Source of the DNA: Spirometra erinaceieuropaei
Lineage: Eukaryota; Platyhelminthes; Cestoda; Diphyllobothriidea; Diphyllobothriidae
DNA length: 64,000 bases
Direction: 5' to 3'
Assembly (NCBI GenBank): GCA_902702965.1
Contig: CACRXP010000067.1
Span: 110,192 to 174,191, forward strand
The translations under genes and the position numbers were made by a program. This document shows positions 1 to 10,021 of the stretch, one piece after another (within the stretch, counting starts at the first letter, position 1; each line of letters begins with the position of its first letter). The notes under the pieces were generated by a model that did not search any database, was not told the DNA's origin, and saw only the letters and a program-made list of their open reading frames with translations.

Positions 1-2
1 AG

Positions 3-248
3 CACCAGTTGGCAGTAAAGAGGCGAGACCATCTGTCTCAGTTAGCCATGCATACGCTGGACACCAGTCACACTTTCGCTTGGGACAAAGCTCGCGTTGT
101 CGCGGTCTGCCCTTTCAAGAAAGGCCGAGAATTCCTCGAGGCGATGCACTCTGATGACTCATGCATCAACCGTCATATCGAGTTGGATGCCGTGTACAGA
201 AACCTGAAGGAGAAATGGAAGAGAAGGGAACCAACCAGCTCAGACTGA
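3..248 (+). CDS. C-terminal GIY-YIG endonuclease fragment of a Penelope-like element (cut by window edge)
   Basis: The frame is open from the left edge to a TGA at 246-248 and gives the last ~81 residues of a PLE polyprotein. Visible motifs are HQLAVKRRDHLSQ, then HTLD..H.FAW, KGREFLEAMHSD and INRHIELDA. These line up almost residue for residue with the C-terminus of the intact element at 50323-52671. In PLEs this domain is the GIY-YIG endonuclease that nicks target DNA for reverse transcription; the catalytic GIY and YIG strands lie left of the window. A 3' UTR, a hammerhead ribozyme and a (TA)n tract follow in order, as at other PLE ends here. No break is seen in the part present. Confidence 0.85.
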   Translation, partial: HQLAVKRRDHLSQLAMHTLDTSHTFAWDKARVVAVCPFKKGREFLEAMHSDDSCINRHIELDAVYRNLKEKWKRREPTSSD

Positions 249-327
249 CGCACGACGGCCGCCCACCGGCGCACACGCAATGCACTCTTGACGTTTACTG
301 TTTCTTGATTTCACATTTGCTTTCCGC

Positions 328-374
328 TTGCGTCTGACGACGACCTGGGGAACCAGCGTCGAAAATTTACGCAA
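328..374 (+). ncRNA. Hammerhead ribozyme at PLE 3' end (intact core)
   Basis: Stem I strand TTGCGT (328-333) pairs perfectly with ACGCAA (369-374). The core is CTGACGA (334-340), an imperfect stem II closed by GGAA (341-360), then GAA (361-363), AATT (364-367) as a minimal stem III, and T at the cleavage site (368). Predicted cleavage is 368/369. AATT is self-complementary, so two transcripts could share a 4-bp stem III. Hammerheads of this minimal type are known from Penelope-like elements. Confidence 0.8.
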
Positions 375-412
375 TAAACCCTCTTGTCCCAAAGAACCTA
401 CCTCTTTTCAAC

Positions 413-438
413 ATATATATATATATATATATATATAT
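413..438. repeat. (TA)n microsatellite at PLE boundary
   Basis: About 13 AT dinucleotides lie directly between the end of the first PLE fragment and the start of the next element at 439. Confidence 0.95.
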
Positions 439-479
439 GAGAAAGTGACGGCTCTTCGGAAAATTGAGTTGTACTCCTA

Positions 480-1728
480 CAAAAGATCCAAGGCCTTGAA
501 GTAAGTCCTGACGAATGCATCCTATCGTTCGATGTTGTTGCCCTGTTTTCTTCAATACCGCATGACCTAGCGATTGGCAGCGTAGCCCGATGTCTAGAGC
601 AAAGTCCCATTGGCATTCCAACAGCACATGTTCTAGACATGCTTAAGCTCTGCCTCAAAAATTAGTGTCAGTTCGATGGCAAGTTCTATCAACAAGTAAA
701 GGGCACCCCAATGGGCTCCCCAATATCGGGGCTGCTTGCAGAACTAGTCTTGCAGCGACTAGAACATGATGTTGTGCACACCTTCGAACCAAAAATGTGG
801 CTCCGCTACGTGGACGACACATTTGTCATCATAAAGACCAGGGAAGTTGAGCGATTGCATCAGAGCTTAAATAGCGTCTTCCCGGCTATACAGTTCACCC
901 GCGAAGAAGCAACAGGATGTGAGCATACAAAGACTCAGTGATGGCAAACTAGCGACAAGCGTCCACAGAAAAGACTCCAGTGCCGAAATCATACTTAACT
1001 ATGGGAGTAATCATCCTGCGGCCCATAAACGAAGCTGTGTCCGCAATCTTTTCCATCGGGCATATCGCACCTGCAACAGTGATGACGCACTTAAGAAAGA
1101 ATTGGCCTACTTACATCGGTTGTTCTGCTCCAACGGATATCCTGCCAGTTTTGTAAAGAACTGTCTCAGACGCCAGAGACAACTACCAAACCCCGAGTCT
1201 CATGAAGATAGAGCGTCACAGAAATTCTATTCACTGCCGTACATTCAGGGAATCTCTGAAGCACTCTCCCGGCAACTAAAACGCTTTGGCATATCCATTG
1301 CCCATAAGCCCGCATCTTCCCTACGCGAGGCATTATGCCGAGTAAAGGACCCGGTGCCCAAAGAACAACTAAGTAACGTCATCTACCGCATACCGTGTGC
1401 CAACTGCCCTTGTGTTTATATTGGCTATACAGGCCGATGTCTTGGGACTCGCATTAACGAACACAAGTTAGCCCTCCGCCGACGTGACCCTCTGTCCCTC
1501 GTGTTTGCACACGCCATTGAGCATGACCACCGCTTCAATTGGGACGGCACTGAAGTGATCGCAAAGGCTAACACCAGACAGGCGCGAGAATTCCTCGAAG
1601 CTTGGCACTCTGGCACGACCAGCATCAACCGCCACGTCGATCTTGTTGCTCATTATGAGGGCCTACGTACACGCTCACTGTCTTGTTCCCACACCTCAAC
1701 ATTTGCTAACCCCCACTCGGCCACATAG
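480..1728 (+). pseudogene. PLE reverse transcriptase plus GIY-YIG endonuclease, truncated and broken
   Basis: Reading starts inside the RT. Motif A is FDVVALFSSIP (about 524-556), motif B is GTPMGSPISGLLAE (702-742) and motif C is YVDDTF (about 807-825). The RT frame carries an in-frame TAG at 663-665 and shifts frame near 915-925. Reading then continues through the connection region into the endonuclease, with VIYRIPCANCPCVYIGYTGR (GIY and YIG strands, ~1380), NEHKLALRR, REFLEAWHS and INRHVDL, ending with TAG at 1726-1728. The same protein is present nearly complete at 47129-49478. The 5' half of the RT and the N-terminal domain are missing. It encodes no functional protein. Confidence 0.88.
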
Positions 1729-2080
1729 ACGTATGCTCTTTCGCCATTCCGCTCCCCCCTTGCGACACGGTGAACAACAACCGAAACCCCCCCTAAAACC
1801 TCCAACACCGGCGCATAGCCCCCTGACCTCATCCCGCATCAGTGACTAGCCATCCGCATCAGTGGTCAGCCGCCCGCATTCCCGCTGATTCGCAATCCCC
1901 ATCCCCCCGCGTTTTCACCGCCTCCAACACTGGGAGCCCTAACGGCTCCTCCCTCCCCCTGCCCCACGGCCTACCATAACTAGGTGCCCACCCCTCTCAC
2001 ACATCTGCTGTCTGTTTGTCGTTGTCTGTCCTGTCGCGCCAGCCGACCTAGTCTGCCGACTTCACTTTCCCTCTGTTTAT

Positions 2081-2125
2081 TTCGTCTGACGACGGGTCGG
2101 TGTCACCGACTTGAAAATTAACGAG
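2081..2125 (+). ncRNA. Hammerhead ribozyme of family A PLE (intact core)
   Basis: TTCGT (2081-2085) pairs with ACGAG (2121-2125, one G-T pair). The core is CTGACGA (2086-2092), stem II GGGTCGGTG/CACCGACT, GAA (2113-2115), AATT (2116-2119) and cleavage-site A (2120). Predicted cut is 2120/2121. Confidence 0.8.
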
Positions 2126-2198
2126 TACAACTCAATTTTCCGAAGAGCCTTCACTTTCTCATTGTATCATCTCGGAATGCACACCACATCAGTTATTC

Positions 2199-2201
<3 letters not shown>

Positions 2202-2243
<42 letters not shown>
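2202..2243. repeat. (TA)n microsatellite at PLE boundary
   Basis: About 21 AT dinucleotides lie ~40 bp after the family A element tip; family B PLE sequence resumes ~110 bp later. Confidence 0.95.
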
Positions 2244-2246
<3 letters not shown>

Positions 2247-2353
2247 TTCAGGAATGGGCGCACACTGATTCATTGGCGTTCTGAAGCAAAAAGCTTCGTT
2301 TTGGCGTAAGGGGTCTCCAACAGGCAAAAACACACGACATCCTACGTTATAGT

Positions 2354-2622
2354 TGTGATGTTGTCAATTTTGGCCAGACTGGGAAATCTGTATCAACCTG
2401 TATACATGAGCATCAATTAGCGGTGAAGAGTCGCGACCATCTCTCCCAGGTGGCCATGCGCACACTGGACACTTGGCACAAATTTTCACGCGAAAATTCT
2501 TGCATCGTTGGCGCCTTCCCAACAACAAAAGGCCGCGAATTCCTGCAGGCAATTTTTCAGCCGGCATATCGATTTAGATGCCGCATTCAAAATAGTTAAG
2601 GACAGATTCAAACTGACCCAAT
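2354..2622 (+). pseudogene. Decayed GIY-YIG endonuclease end of a family B PLE
   Basis: Conceptual reading in broken frames gives CDVVNFGQTGKSVSTCIHEH, then QLAVKSRDHLSQVAM, a KGREFLQA block and a final ..RFKLTQ. These match the last ~90 residues of the intact protein at 50323-52671. There are frameshifts around 2560 and codon losses in the AMHSD..CINRHIDL block. The 3' UTR that follows carries a decayed hammerhead (2706-2750). 5' truncated and non-functional. Confidence 0.75.
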
Positions 2623-2705
2623 AAATCCTGAGAATATAGCCTTAACAAATTACGGAATCCCTTTGTCAGACTCAGTTAAAAATTTAAGTGTTTTTGCACA
2701 CCCGT

Positions 2706-2750
2706 TGTCTGAAGACGAGCAGGGGAACTAGTCTCAAAAATTAACACAAT
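2706..2750 (+). ncRNA. Decayed hammerhead ribozyme (family B PLE end)
   Basis: It matches the intact family B ribozyme at 53142-53186: TTGT, CTGAAGA and GGGGAAC are present. The conserved GAAA is mutated to AAAA and extra bases sit in the cleavage region, so activity is unlikely. Confidence 0.6.
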
Positions 2751-2928
2751 TAAATTTGCTGTTTCCCAAAGTACTTCACCTTCCTTATCTTCGAACTGTC
2801 TAAATTCCTGGCGTGTGCGAAATTTACTTTTAGTTTGAATCTACACTGTGCGCCAAATGCAATACCTGTCAGAATAGGCATAGACGCTGCGGTATAAAAC
2901 ACAGTTTGCTGAAAGTCAAAAATCAAGT

Positions 2929-3195
2929 TTAACAAAGAAAAGGAAGAAGAAGAATTAAGACAAAGAAAAACGAGCAAAAGAAAACGAACGAAGAAGATGT
3001 AAAAAGAGGAAGAACAAGAAGAGGAAAAGGAAAGAAAAAGAAGAAGAAGAAAAGAAAAAGACAAGGAAGATAAAGAAGAAGAAGAGGAAGAGGAGAAAGA
3101 AGAAGAAGAAGAAACAGAAAAAGACGGAGGAGACAAGGAAGAAAAAGCAGACGAAGAAGAAGTAGAGGGAGAGGAAGAAGAAGACGAAAGAAGAT
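2929..3195. repeat. Polypurine (GAA/GGAA-rich) tract
   Basis: About 265 bp is almost uninterrupted A and G on the + strand, with few pyrimidines. Apparent Ser/Leu/Phe-rich reading frames on the - strand are artefacts of this composition. Confidence 0.9.
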
Positions 3196-4370
3196 GAAAG
3201 GAAGTATACTCTTCATAGGCAAAAACGGGCATGAAGTAGGCATAAGACTGACTCTTTCAGGATGGTTAACACTAGGCTCCCCAGAACAAATCTGTGGCAG
3301 ACTGGCATGATGAATGAAAACGGCCATTAGCTCCACAGAGCATGATGAGGAGACGGGTACTGTGAGGGCGGTTTAGTAGCGGTATGGTCACGCAATCTAA
3401 AAAGAGGTTTTTGAACTGATGCCTGAGCAAAATACTCACAAACTAGACCTGCATGTAAACGACATTTGATTTAACGGGTTAGTTGAAGAAATAGAATGCT
3501 AACAATTTTTTGCCCTTAACCGATCGTCTCAATTCCTCGGTCCCTTTTTTATAATTAAATAACCCTTATTTTATGCATACGCTGAATCAGAACAACTGAA
3601 CAGTATATCTGTTAAATAAAGCAGAAAACGGCGGCCACATCCGGGTAGTCGGAACCTTTACTGATTTATAAGGTCGTTTCTATCCGCAAACGGGCCCTGT
3701 CCTTAACCTCGAAGACGTTTTGTGTGGCCATGTAAACGAAAAAAACTTTGCTGCTTTCCAGAAATGCGTGATTTTCAATAAGTTCTTCGATACAACTTGA
3801 CAGCGACATTCATCGGAATAAACTTAAGATAGATATTTTTCCTTAATCCTTTTTGGGAAAGACTTTTGTGAAATCTCATTAATAGGTTAGAAGGAGAACT
3901 AAACGAAATTGAAATACACGTTACGGAATAACAAAACAAACAAGCCATCAGAATGATTTCGTTATAAAGGAAAATGCCTAACAGGACTGAACCATAATAT
4001 CTGCTTGTTTGATCTCACCCTACTTATTCAGACATATCTGGGTAGTCTTCATTTCACCTTGACGACAGTCTTTGCACGCAAACATTACTACACCCAAAAT
4101 ATCTTAACAATCAACTAAAGCAATTACAAGTCAATCCTGGCGTGGGAGATTTTAAGAGCAGCCTTTAATCACTGTATGTTAACCAGCAAAACCTGTCTTA
4201 GGTGACCGCCTAAAGCGCTGCAAATCAAAATTGCCTGAACTTTGGTCGGAGTGCGCTATTTCATAACCAGCCCAATAGCTATATCAGCTTAATGAGCGCG
4301 CTGCCGTGTACAAAACACAAACAGGGTTGCCGTCGTCGGAATAGCGAGATGGATTGTGCTTAGCACGACA
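3196..4370. other. AT-rich intergenic DNA, nothing recognised
   Basis: No coding frame, known repeat or structured RNA was found. A TATA-like run begins at 4373, just upstream of TES-A. Confidence 0.5.
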
Positions 4371-4372
4371 TT

Positions 4373-4383
4373 ATTATATATAT
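4373..4383 (+). promoter_or_regulatory. TATA-like element upstream of TES-A
   Basis: The run TATTATATATAT ends ~70 bp before the TES-A start codon at 4455. It is the only promoter-like sign and is inferred from position. Confidence 0.3.
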
Positions 4384-4454
4384 GGGACGTTTGTGCGCAC
4401 ACTCAATAAGGAATATTTTCCCTCATAAATTCTAACATCGAAAGTCGCAGAAAA

Positions 4455-5478
4455 ATGTCTACCAGCGTACAACGTCCTGAAGGTCTGAGACTTCAGAAAT
4501 GCGGATTCCTAAGGCCGTGCCTACTGTTTTTTGTGGTTGCTGGCCAAGCGTGCAAAAGACAAAACTTTGAACCAACTGGTAATATGGCATTTAAGTTTTA
4601 ATAATTCGTTTTATATGAAACATAATCTCGGTATATTCGGACTTTCAAACACGAGTGAACATACTTTGAACTTAATCGCTTGTCCTTTCTAAAGACTGTA
4701 GAATTATTCATTTTATACAAATCAGATTTAAAACAGCCGCCTAGTTTAAATATATTTTCTTCATAATTTCTACTCTCTCTAAGCTTTTTTATAAACTGAC
4801 AATATAGCTGACGGGCCCAGTGCGTTGATTTTCTAGCCCAGGTGAGCGCACGTTGTCCACACTCGGAAAGGATAATTGATCGTTTGGTTGAAAGCCTTCT
4901 CGATTCCGTACGTTCAATGCATTACGAAGCATCGTTTGAAAGGACGATTCCTACGTTATATACAATGAAATTCCCGGCGTCAGCAAGTGTTCACACCTGT
5001 GGGATTTACACTTAACCAAGTACAGGAGGTTTTATTATATTCAACTGCTCTCTTATATTTCCGTCGGCAACTGTTACTTTCTCAATAGATGTAAGCAATT
5101 TATAGTTTTTCTACATGGTTAATTTAATTTGCACCAATTTATGTCAGTTAACATTTCTTTCAGCCCTTGGTACAAAAACCAAGTCCGAGCGTGTTGCATT
5201 ACGCTATAAAACAATACCGTTACAACATTAGTGACGTCTACGCAGAGGCCTTCATCACATCAAAGCCTGCGTTTCAGAAGACAATTCGGATTCATCTAAC
5301 AGATCTGCGTTTTCCTGGCTTGAATCATGTTATTTTCGAGAACACTCTACGCAACGAATATATGTCTATGCCTCGGTGGGCAAGACGGGCAATACGAGAA
5401 AGCTGTAAACTCGCAAGTAGGGCTTTTTCCACCTTGGAGCCCTTAGCATGTGCGTTTACCAATGTTGTCTCCAGATGA
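4455..5478 (+). pseudogene. TES-A: three-exon secreted-protein gene with one in-frame stop
   Basis: Predicted exons are 4455-4578, 4837-5090 and 5164-5478 (693 nt, 230 codons). Exon 1 encodes a basic N-terminus and hydrophobic core CLLFFVVAG followed by Cys, a signal-peptide pattern, and ends phase 1 at G|GTAATA. Exon 2 follows TTTTCTAG and is exactly 254 nt, the same as in TES-I and TES-M. It shares CPHSE (CPGSE in TES-K), ASVHTC (PEVHQC in TES-K) and NCSLIF, and ends phase 0 at GAT|GTAAGC. Exon 3 after TTTCTTTCAG has SDVYAEA, HLTDL and MPRWARRA, echoing the TES-I/K third exon. A TAA at 5013-5015 interrupts exon 2, so this copy is a young pseudogene, a polymorphic null or a sequence error. 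It converges on TES-B, whose stop codon lies 24 bp away. AATAAA occurs at ~5562. Confidence 0.65.
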
Positions 5479-5502
5479 TTAAGCAAGTTAACCACACGAA
5501 CA

Positions 5503-6778
5503 TCAAAAAAACTTTTTTATACTTTTGCATCCTCTTAATGCTTTTAAATATAATTTTTGGGAATAAATAAATGTGTTTAAATTTTTGCTATCTTCCAAGC
5601 TCCGAGTAGAACGTCCTCCCGTTATCTTTATTTCGCCGTTAAGTGGCATATACACGAACACTATCCAAAATATTTCAGCCGATGCAGGGGTAGAGACGGT
5701 CTGCACAGAAGCAGCAAAAACCCAGGTTTGTTAATGACTGTAAGGCCCCTTAAGAGAATAAAATAACGTTGCCTAGAATTGATGGAACACTTCTAAGAGA
5801 CCAGTGTTGTCGATATTTTAGTCCAATAATTTTTACCCCAAAAAACAGAAAAGGTAAATAGCATCATCCAGAAGACAAAAACAATCGAGTCAGTTTTGCT
5901 TCTACTTCCACCGTCCAGTCTTCTTTTTCGTCGGCTTACTTGAATTTCTTGTGGTCCTAAAAATACGACTGTATTTTCGACAAAAAGGCCGATCTTTTCA
6001 TTATAACTACATGCATTCCTTTGTCTGTTCGAGTAACAAAAATATTTATGATCTCCTGCAGTTGCTTTAACTTCTACCGCGAATATTTATAGGTATTCGG
6101 TAGCATGCCGACTGCATCTTATAAATACTGCAGCCCCTTGCGCATGAACCACCCGCATCTTCATTTGTCTCTGCTGATGGGCTCGAGCAGAAATCCGAAA
6201 CGTCAGACTAATCAAGCTATTGCCCCAGCGACCGTCTCTCCCTTTTCAGGACAGCTTCCTGGGACTCGTCTCTTCGCTTATATTGTAATACAGACGTTGC
6301 AAAGACAGATCAATATGTGTGTGAGAGAGTTGAAGCAAGATCTCTAGAATACAGTTTAACTACTGCGGGCAGTATGCGCGGTGTCCTCTTTTACGCTCTG
6401 AGATTAATATCTCGTTTCAAACAATATAACGACCAAAACTCAGTCATAAACTGAGGCAAAGTTTTCAAGAGTACTTTTTGGCATTAATCCTCTATTCTAC
6501 GGTTTATAGAAATGCATGTGTTGCTATGTAGTGTTTTAGTTAGGGCAACAACTGTCTGAATACTGTTTGGTGACAGAATAACTGGATAAACTCTAAACAA
6601 ACTTTAACCTATGCGCGAAAGTGGTAAAGCAAAATCTAAAAGTTAACAGTGCGTTTCGGCGAGGCTTACCGTTTGCGTCCATCAGAATCGCATCGACGTT
6701 CGTGCTGTAGCCCCTTGTTTGCGAGAGCATTAGCCCAACAATGGAGACTGGGCGAAACAAGGAATAAGATATGAACAT
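5503..6778 (-). CDS. TES-B: three-exon secreted-protein gene, short exon 2
   Basis: Exons on the minus strand are 6778-6670, 6055-5940 and 5700-5503 (423 nt, 140 aa). Exon 1 starts MFISYSLF and has a hydrophobic SIVGLMLS stretch, then phase 1 donor G|GTAAGC. Exon 2, after CTGCAG, is only 116 nt and keeps the family phases (1 in, 0 out), with a Cys in KYFCYS and donor CAA|GTAAGC. Exon 3 follows a strong acceptor (TTGCTGCTTCTGTGCAG); its SAEIFW and ITGGRSTRSLEDSKNL match AEIHFF and ATGLQFTSLTDIKRL of TES-I. All three exons join in frame. Compared with the 254-nt norm, exon 2 lacks ~138 nt at its 5' side, exactly where a decayed hammerhead repeat lies at 6163-6215, so an insertion may have removed the original exon start. 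Function unknown; predicted secreted. Confidence 0.55.
6163..6215 (+). ncRNA. Decayed hammerhead ribozyme repeat
   Basis: GTCT...CTGATGG, an imperfect stem, then CCGAAACGTCAGACTAAT resemble the intact copy at 13029-13072. An extra CTG lies between stem I and the core, and position G replaces A in CTGATGA. Probably inactive. It sits in intron 1 of TES-B on the opposite strand. Confidence 0.5.
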
Positions 6779-8598
6779 GCTCTCCACACTTCTACTAAGG
6801 CAACCGACGGCGGACGCTTTGAATAGTTGTCACTTAAATTAAATAATTAGCTCTGGTTCATACTTTATCAAATTGCGCTAAATACTCCCCGTTAGCATCA
6901 CCTGAGTGTCGTTGCACTGATTCATTTCAATACTCTAGACGAGACAGGAACGCCCGACTGACTTCACGGCTTGGTAGAAGAGGCTTCTCTGGTCCTATTA
7001 TCGATCGGAGCAACAATAAGAAATTCTTCCATTTAATCAATATCACTAGCCTAGTACGTTAGTGAGCATTTGCCCAGAACTAAGCGCATGCGTACACACT
7101 CTCACGCATGTGCATATGAGAGTGTGTTAAGTGTATTGGCCTCAGGAGTCAGAGACTGGTCGGTCGGATGTGTTTATGTAGCCCCACCTGAAATAAACAA
7201 ACCCCAGTTACATCTTATACGGGACCGGTGATAATATGGGTTTTTACATTTTATTTATTACCACCTTCTCAAGCATACAGTACATTACAAGTCAGGGAAT
7301 GAATTAAAGTCCAAGCAAACTAGATTACAACCGTAATTTGCTTGCAGCACGCTGCTACCGCATCTGCGCTGATCATTTCACACCCAGTTTGCTCTTAATA
7401 AGTTTTATCGTGGACGTCATTTATTAAGGAGCTATTCAGAATCCAAAACACACAGTCTTTCACCTATCCGAACTTGAAATTGCGTTCTCCTACGCTGGAA
7501 ACTACATTAGACAATTCCAGTAGTCGCGCAGTGGTAGATGCATCCGCGTGGACCCAAGACTGCCATTCATTTTTTAGACGTAAGTCTAGACAAGGACGTT
7601 AGTGTTAAGCTTCTGCATGACCACCCTTTCGCCTAAAAAAGCTGCAACGCAGGAATCCACTACGTTTGCGTCGTTGAGCAGAACGACAACGACAATGTGT
7701 TCAAGAGCACTCTAAACTATTCCTACCGCCTCGTCACATGCAGTGCTCAATCCAATAAAGTCCCGTCAAAAACTGTCCGATTTGCGAACCTCCTGATGTG
7801 GCCTTTAAACCTCATCGGTGTGGTCTGCTGTGGTCATTACAGATCAAATATAAATAAACAGACAACAATATGGGGGTATGGACGTCAAATAGAAGAGTTT
7901 GGAATGATCATCTCTGGCAGACATGTGGTCCTTGGCCAGCCCATGACAAACTCAGTTAGAGCGAAGTATTTGTGCCAACTCACATTGCCCAATGGACATG
8001 GCAGTCTAGAGAGTGAGATGCGAACTCACGATCTGTTGACTTTGATCAGTCTTATCGGGAGATGCGGTCCATCCATTTGGTTTTGTCAATAGCGAAACAA
8101 ATAAGCGCGAAAGATACACCCCTGGTACTGTCATCTTCGTCAGCAATTCTCCTCACTTAAACGAAGATTTAGAGTTATACGTTTACATTTTGCTTCGAAG
8201 ATGAAAATGTTACGTATATATTCGCTTACAAAATCACCAATCGACACTCTTGGCCATTGCATTCGAAGAAATATTTGGGAGTGGTCAGACTGTCCAGACA
8301 ATCGCAGGTTATCCATTCAATCCTATTTTTCATAGCATGATTTGTGGCCCAAATTTCATTGTCCCTCAAGGTACACCTACGGCCTGCGATTGTTAACGTT
8401 ACCTCACTTCCGGCTTGTAAATTAGCTCAATAAGGGAATATATTCACTCGTCATTAACGCTTTTTTTCTTGAAGATCGTCAAAGACGTATATAGCCTCTA
8501 CTACGGACTTTCTCAAATGTCACAAATACCGCCCAGCTACGGCGTTACAGTGGACGTATTCTCCGTTGAATTGGTTGCAAGTTGTGCCCCTGGTATAC
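6779..8598. other. Mostly non-coding; one unexplained 131-codon frame
   Basis: Repeats and domains were not recognised. A frame at 7697-8092 (+, 131 codons) is the longest here, but it has no signal peptide, known motif or splice context; I treat it as unproven. Confidence 0.4.
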
Positions 8599-8776
8599 AG
8601 AACCCAGACGAGGCTATTACCGTCAACTGTGATTTTCATCCTATTTAGCTTAATAGTTGTGAGGTTTTCAGGAACTTTCTGCAGAAATGTGTAAAGCAGA
8701 CGTATGTCCATCAACAACGGCAATACAGGACGAAGAATGACCAGACCAGACAGAGAATGTAGCTTAAAGAGCCGTG
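8599..8776 (-). CDS. TES-C: possible second exon of a TES-family gene
   Basis: Minus-strand exon candidate with a phase 1 acceptor after AAGAG at 8777 and a phase 2 donor CT|GTATAC at 8598. Residues IKLNRMKITVDGNSLVWVLY align with AKYFRMACNLTFSSVEFEIY of TES-I (K..RM, S, Y kept), and LLM..........Q also matches. Alternatively the frame reads on to a stop at 8520. No exon 1 or 3 was identified. The PxVHQC cysteine is absent. It could be a decayed copy. Confidence 0.3.
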
Positions 8777-8799
8777 CTCTTGTACGATTGGATGTCAAA

Positions 8800-9555
8800 C
8801 AGTGTGTAGTATCCAGTCAGAATTCAAGGTGAGATGCGGTCACCTGACGTTTAACCATTAACAGCACGGAGCCATAATCCATCCAGTATGCAGTGAGGGT
8901 ACGTCAAAGCGCATCTCACTAACATCTTCAGCAATGGGTGGACAATAATCACCAGGGTCCCGGCCTGCAATGGAAGAGGAAAAGACTAACGAATGGCGCC
9001 CTCCCTGTCTGGCGTTTTTACGCGAGGCTGTCTCTCGGTCCGCGCCCGTGGCTCTACATCAGGCTGATATGGTTGCACGTAGGCAAGTACCATGTAAGGG
9101 CCAGTTATTGTCGACTTATCTAGTTGATTGTGTGAGTACGACGTTTGTGAGCGCCAAGGATTAGCTGTCATCTGGTCCGAACGCGCTCATATGGAATTAA
9201 GGTGCCACATTCTAATGATGTTATCAAACCCGAAAACGGCAAAGACAAAACGGAAACAAGCAACTAGGACTCACGTTTACAGCCGTAGTACCGATGACGG
9301 AAAACGATGGCGTTGAATATTATTTAGAAAGAGGGTGAAAGCGTTTGACCTTCATCTGTAAACGGCTATTCTATGGCATTTTAAGGCAGACAACAGGTGA
9401 GAAAACGCTGCCTATCTGCTGAGGTGTTGACAGCGCGGTCGTATGCTAGAAAGACACTAGGTCATTAATTTTAAATTGGCAAGAAAACCTCACTGTCAGA
9501 CAGTCAAAAAACTAGCTTACTCATTTGCCTGAAGAGAGATCTGCAATTTTTTTTG
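8800..9555. other. Intergenic DNA, nothing recognised
   Basis: Only short frames without splice or domain support. Confidence 0.4.
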
Positions 9556-9760
9556 TTCGCACTTTTCATGGGCGCCCTTCTAGCTACCCCCAGTCTGTCT
9601 GAATGGCCGTTTGAACTGCTGCCAGTCAAACCTACATGAACCCTGTCTGCATCTGCTATTTCCCTAGCCAGACCTATTACCTAGGGACATAAACATTGCT
9701 GACAGAATATGTGACAGACCCACCGAATGATATTCCACAGTGTTACACAAGCCCCCAGGA
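9556..9760. repeat. Dispersed repeat copy 1 (empty site)
   Basis: CTTCTAGCTACC, CAGTCTGTCTG, CTGCCAGTCAAAC, CATGAACC and GACAGAATATGTGACAG recur in the same order at 12700-13160. The second copy is split by a ~300-bp hammerhead-bearing insertion that this one lacks. Confidence 0.6.
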
Positions 9761-10021
9761 TTACTCCGCGTTTTCCGAATACAAATTGCGTAATTCTAGC
9801 TGATAAATCTTTCTTAAGGTTGGATGCTTTGAAGGTAAAGCACAACGCATATTCAGGGCAGTTTAGTTTTCTGTCCTGCCTGCAACATGCACACATCACA
9901 AAAAACAGTATTTCATCCTTGCATTTTCAACTATAACTGTTGTATATTCTTCAAAAGTCAATGGGTCTAAAATTTCACGTATTTTCTCCTTCGCGTACCA
10001 AATTCTAAAGAATTAACGCAC

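Larger units (their letters stand above)
439..2161 (+). mobile_element. Penelope-like element, family A, 5'-truncated copy with inverted 5' tip
   Basis: The element begins with a ~38-bp stretch (439-475) that is the reverse complement of its own 3' tip (about 2124-2161), with one mismatch. A truncated RT-endonuclease pseudogene, a ~350-bp C-rich 3' UTR, a hammerhead ribozyme (2081-2125) and the tip follow. Both sides are next to (TA)n tracts (413-438 and 2202-2243). The inverted piece starts almost exactly at the ribozyme's downstream strand, the arrangement expected when PLE copies carry inverted terminal fragments. Confidence 0.75.

Noticed and set aside
2750..3336. Ser/Phe/Leu-rich minus-strand frames
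   Set aside because: Composition artefact of the polypurine tract.
9681..9899. Possible TES second exon (NCPEYALCF.., donor GGA|GTAATC)
   Set aside because: No phase 1 acceptor, overlaps a dispersed repeat, and alignment is poor.
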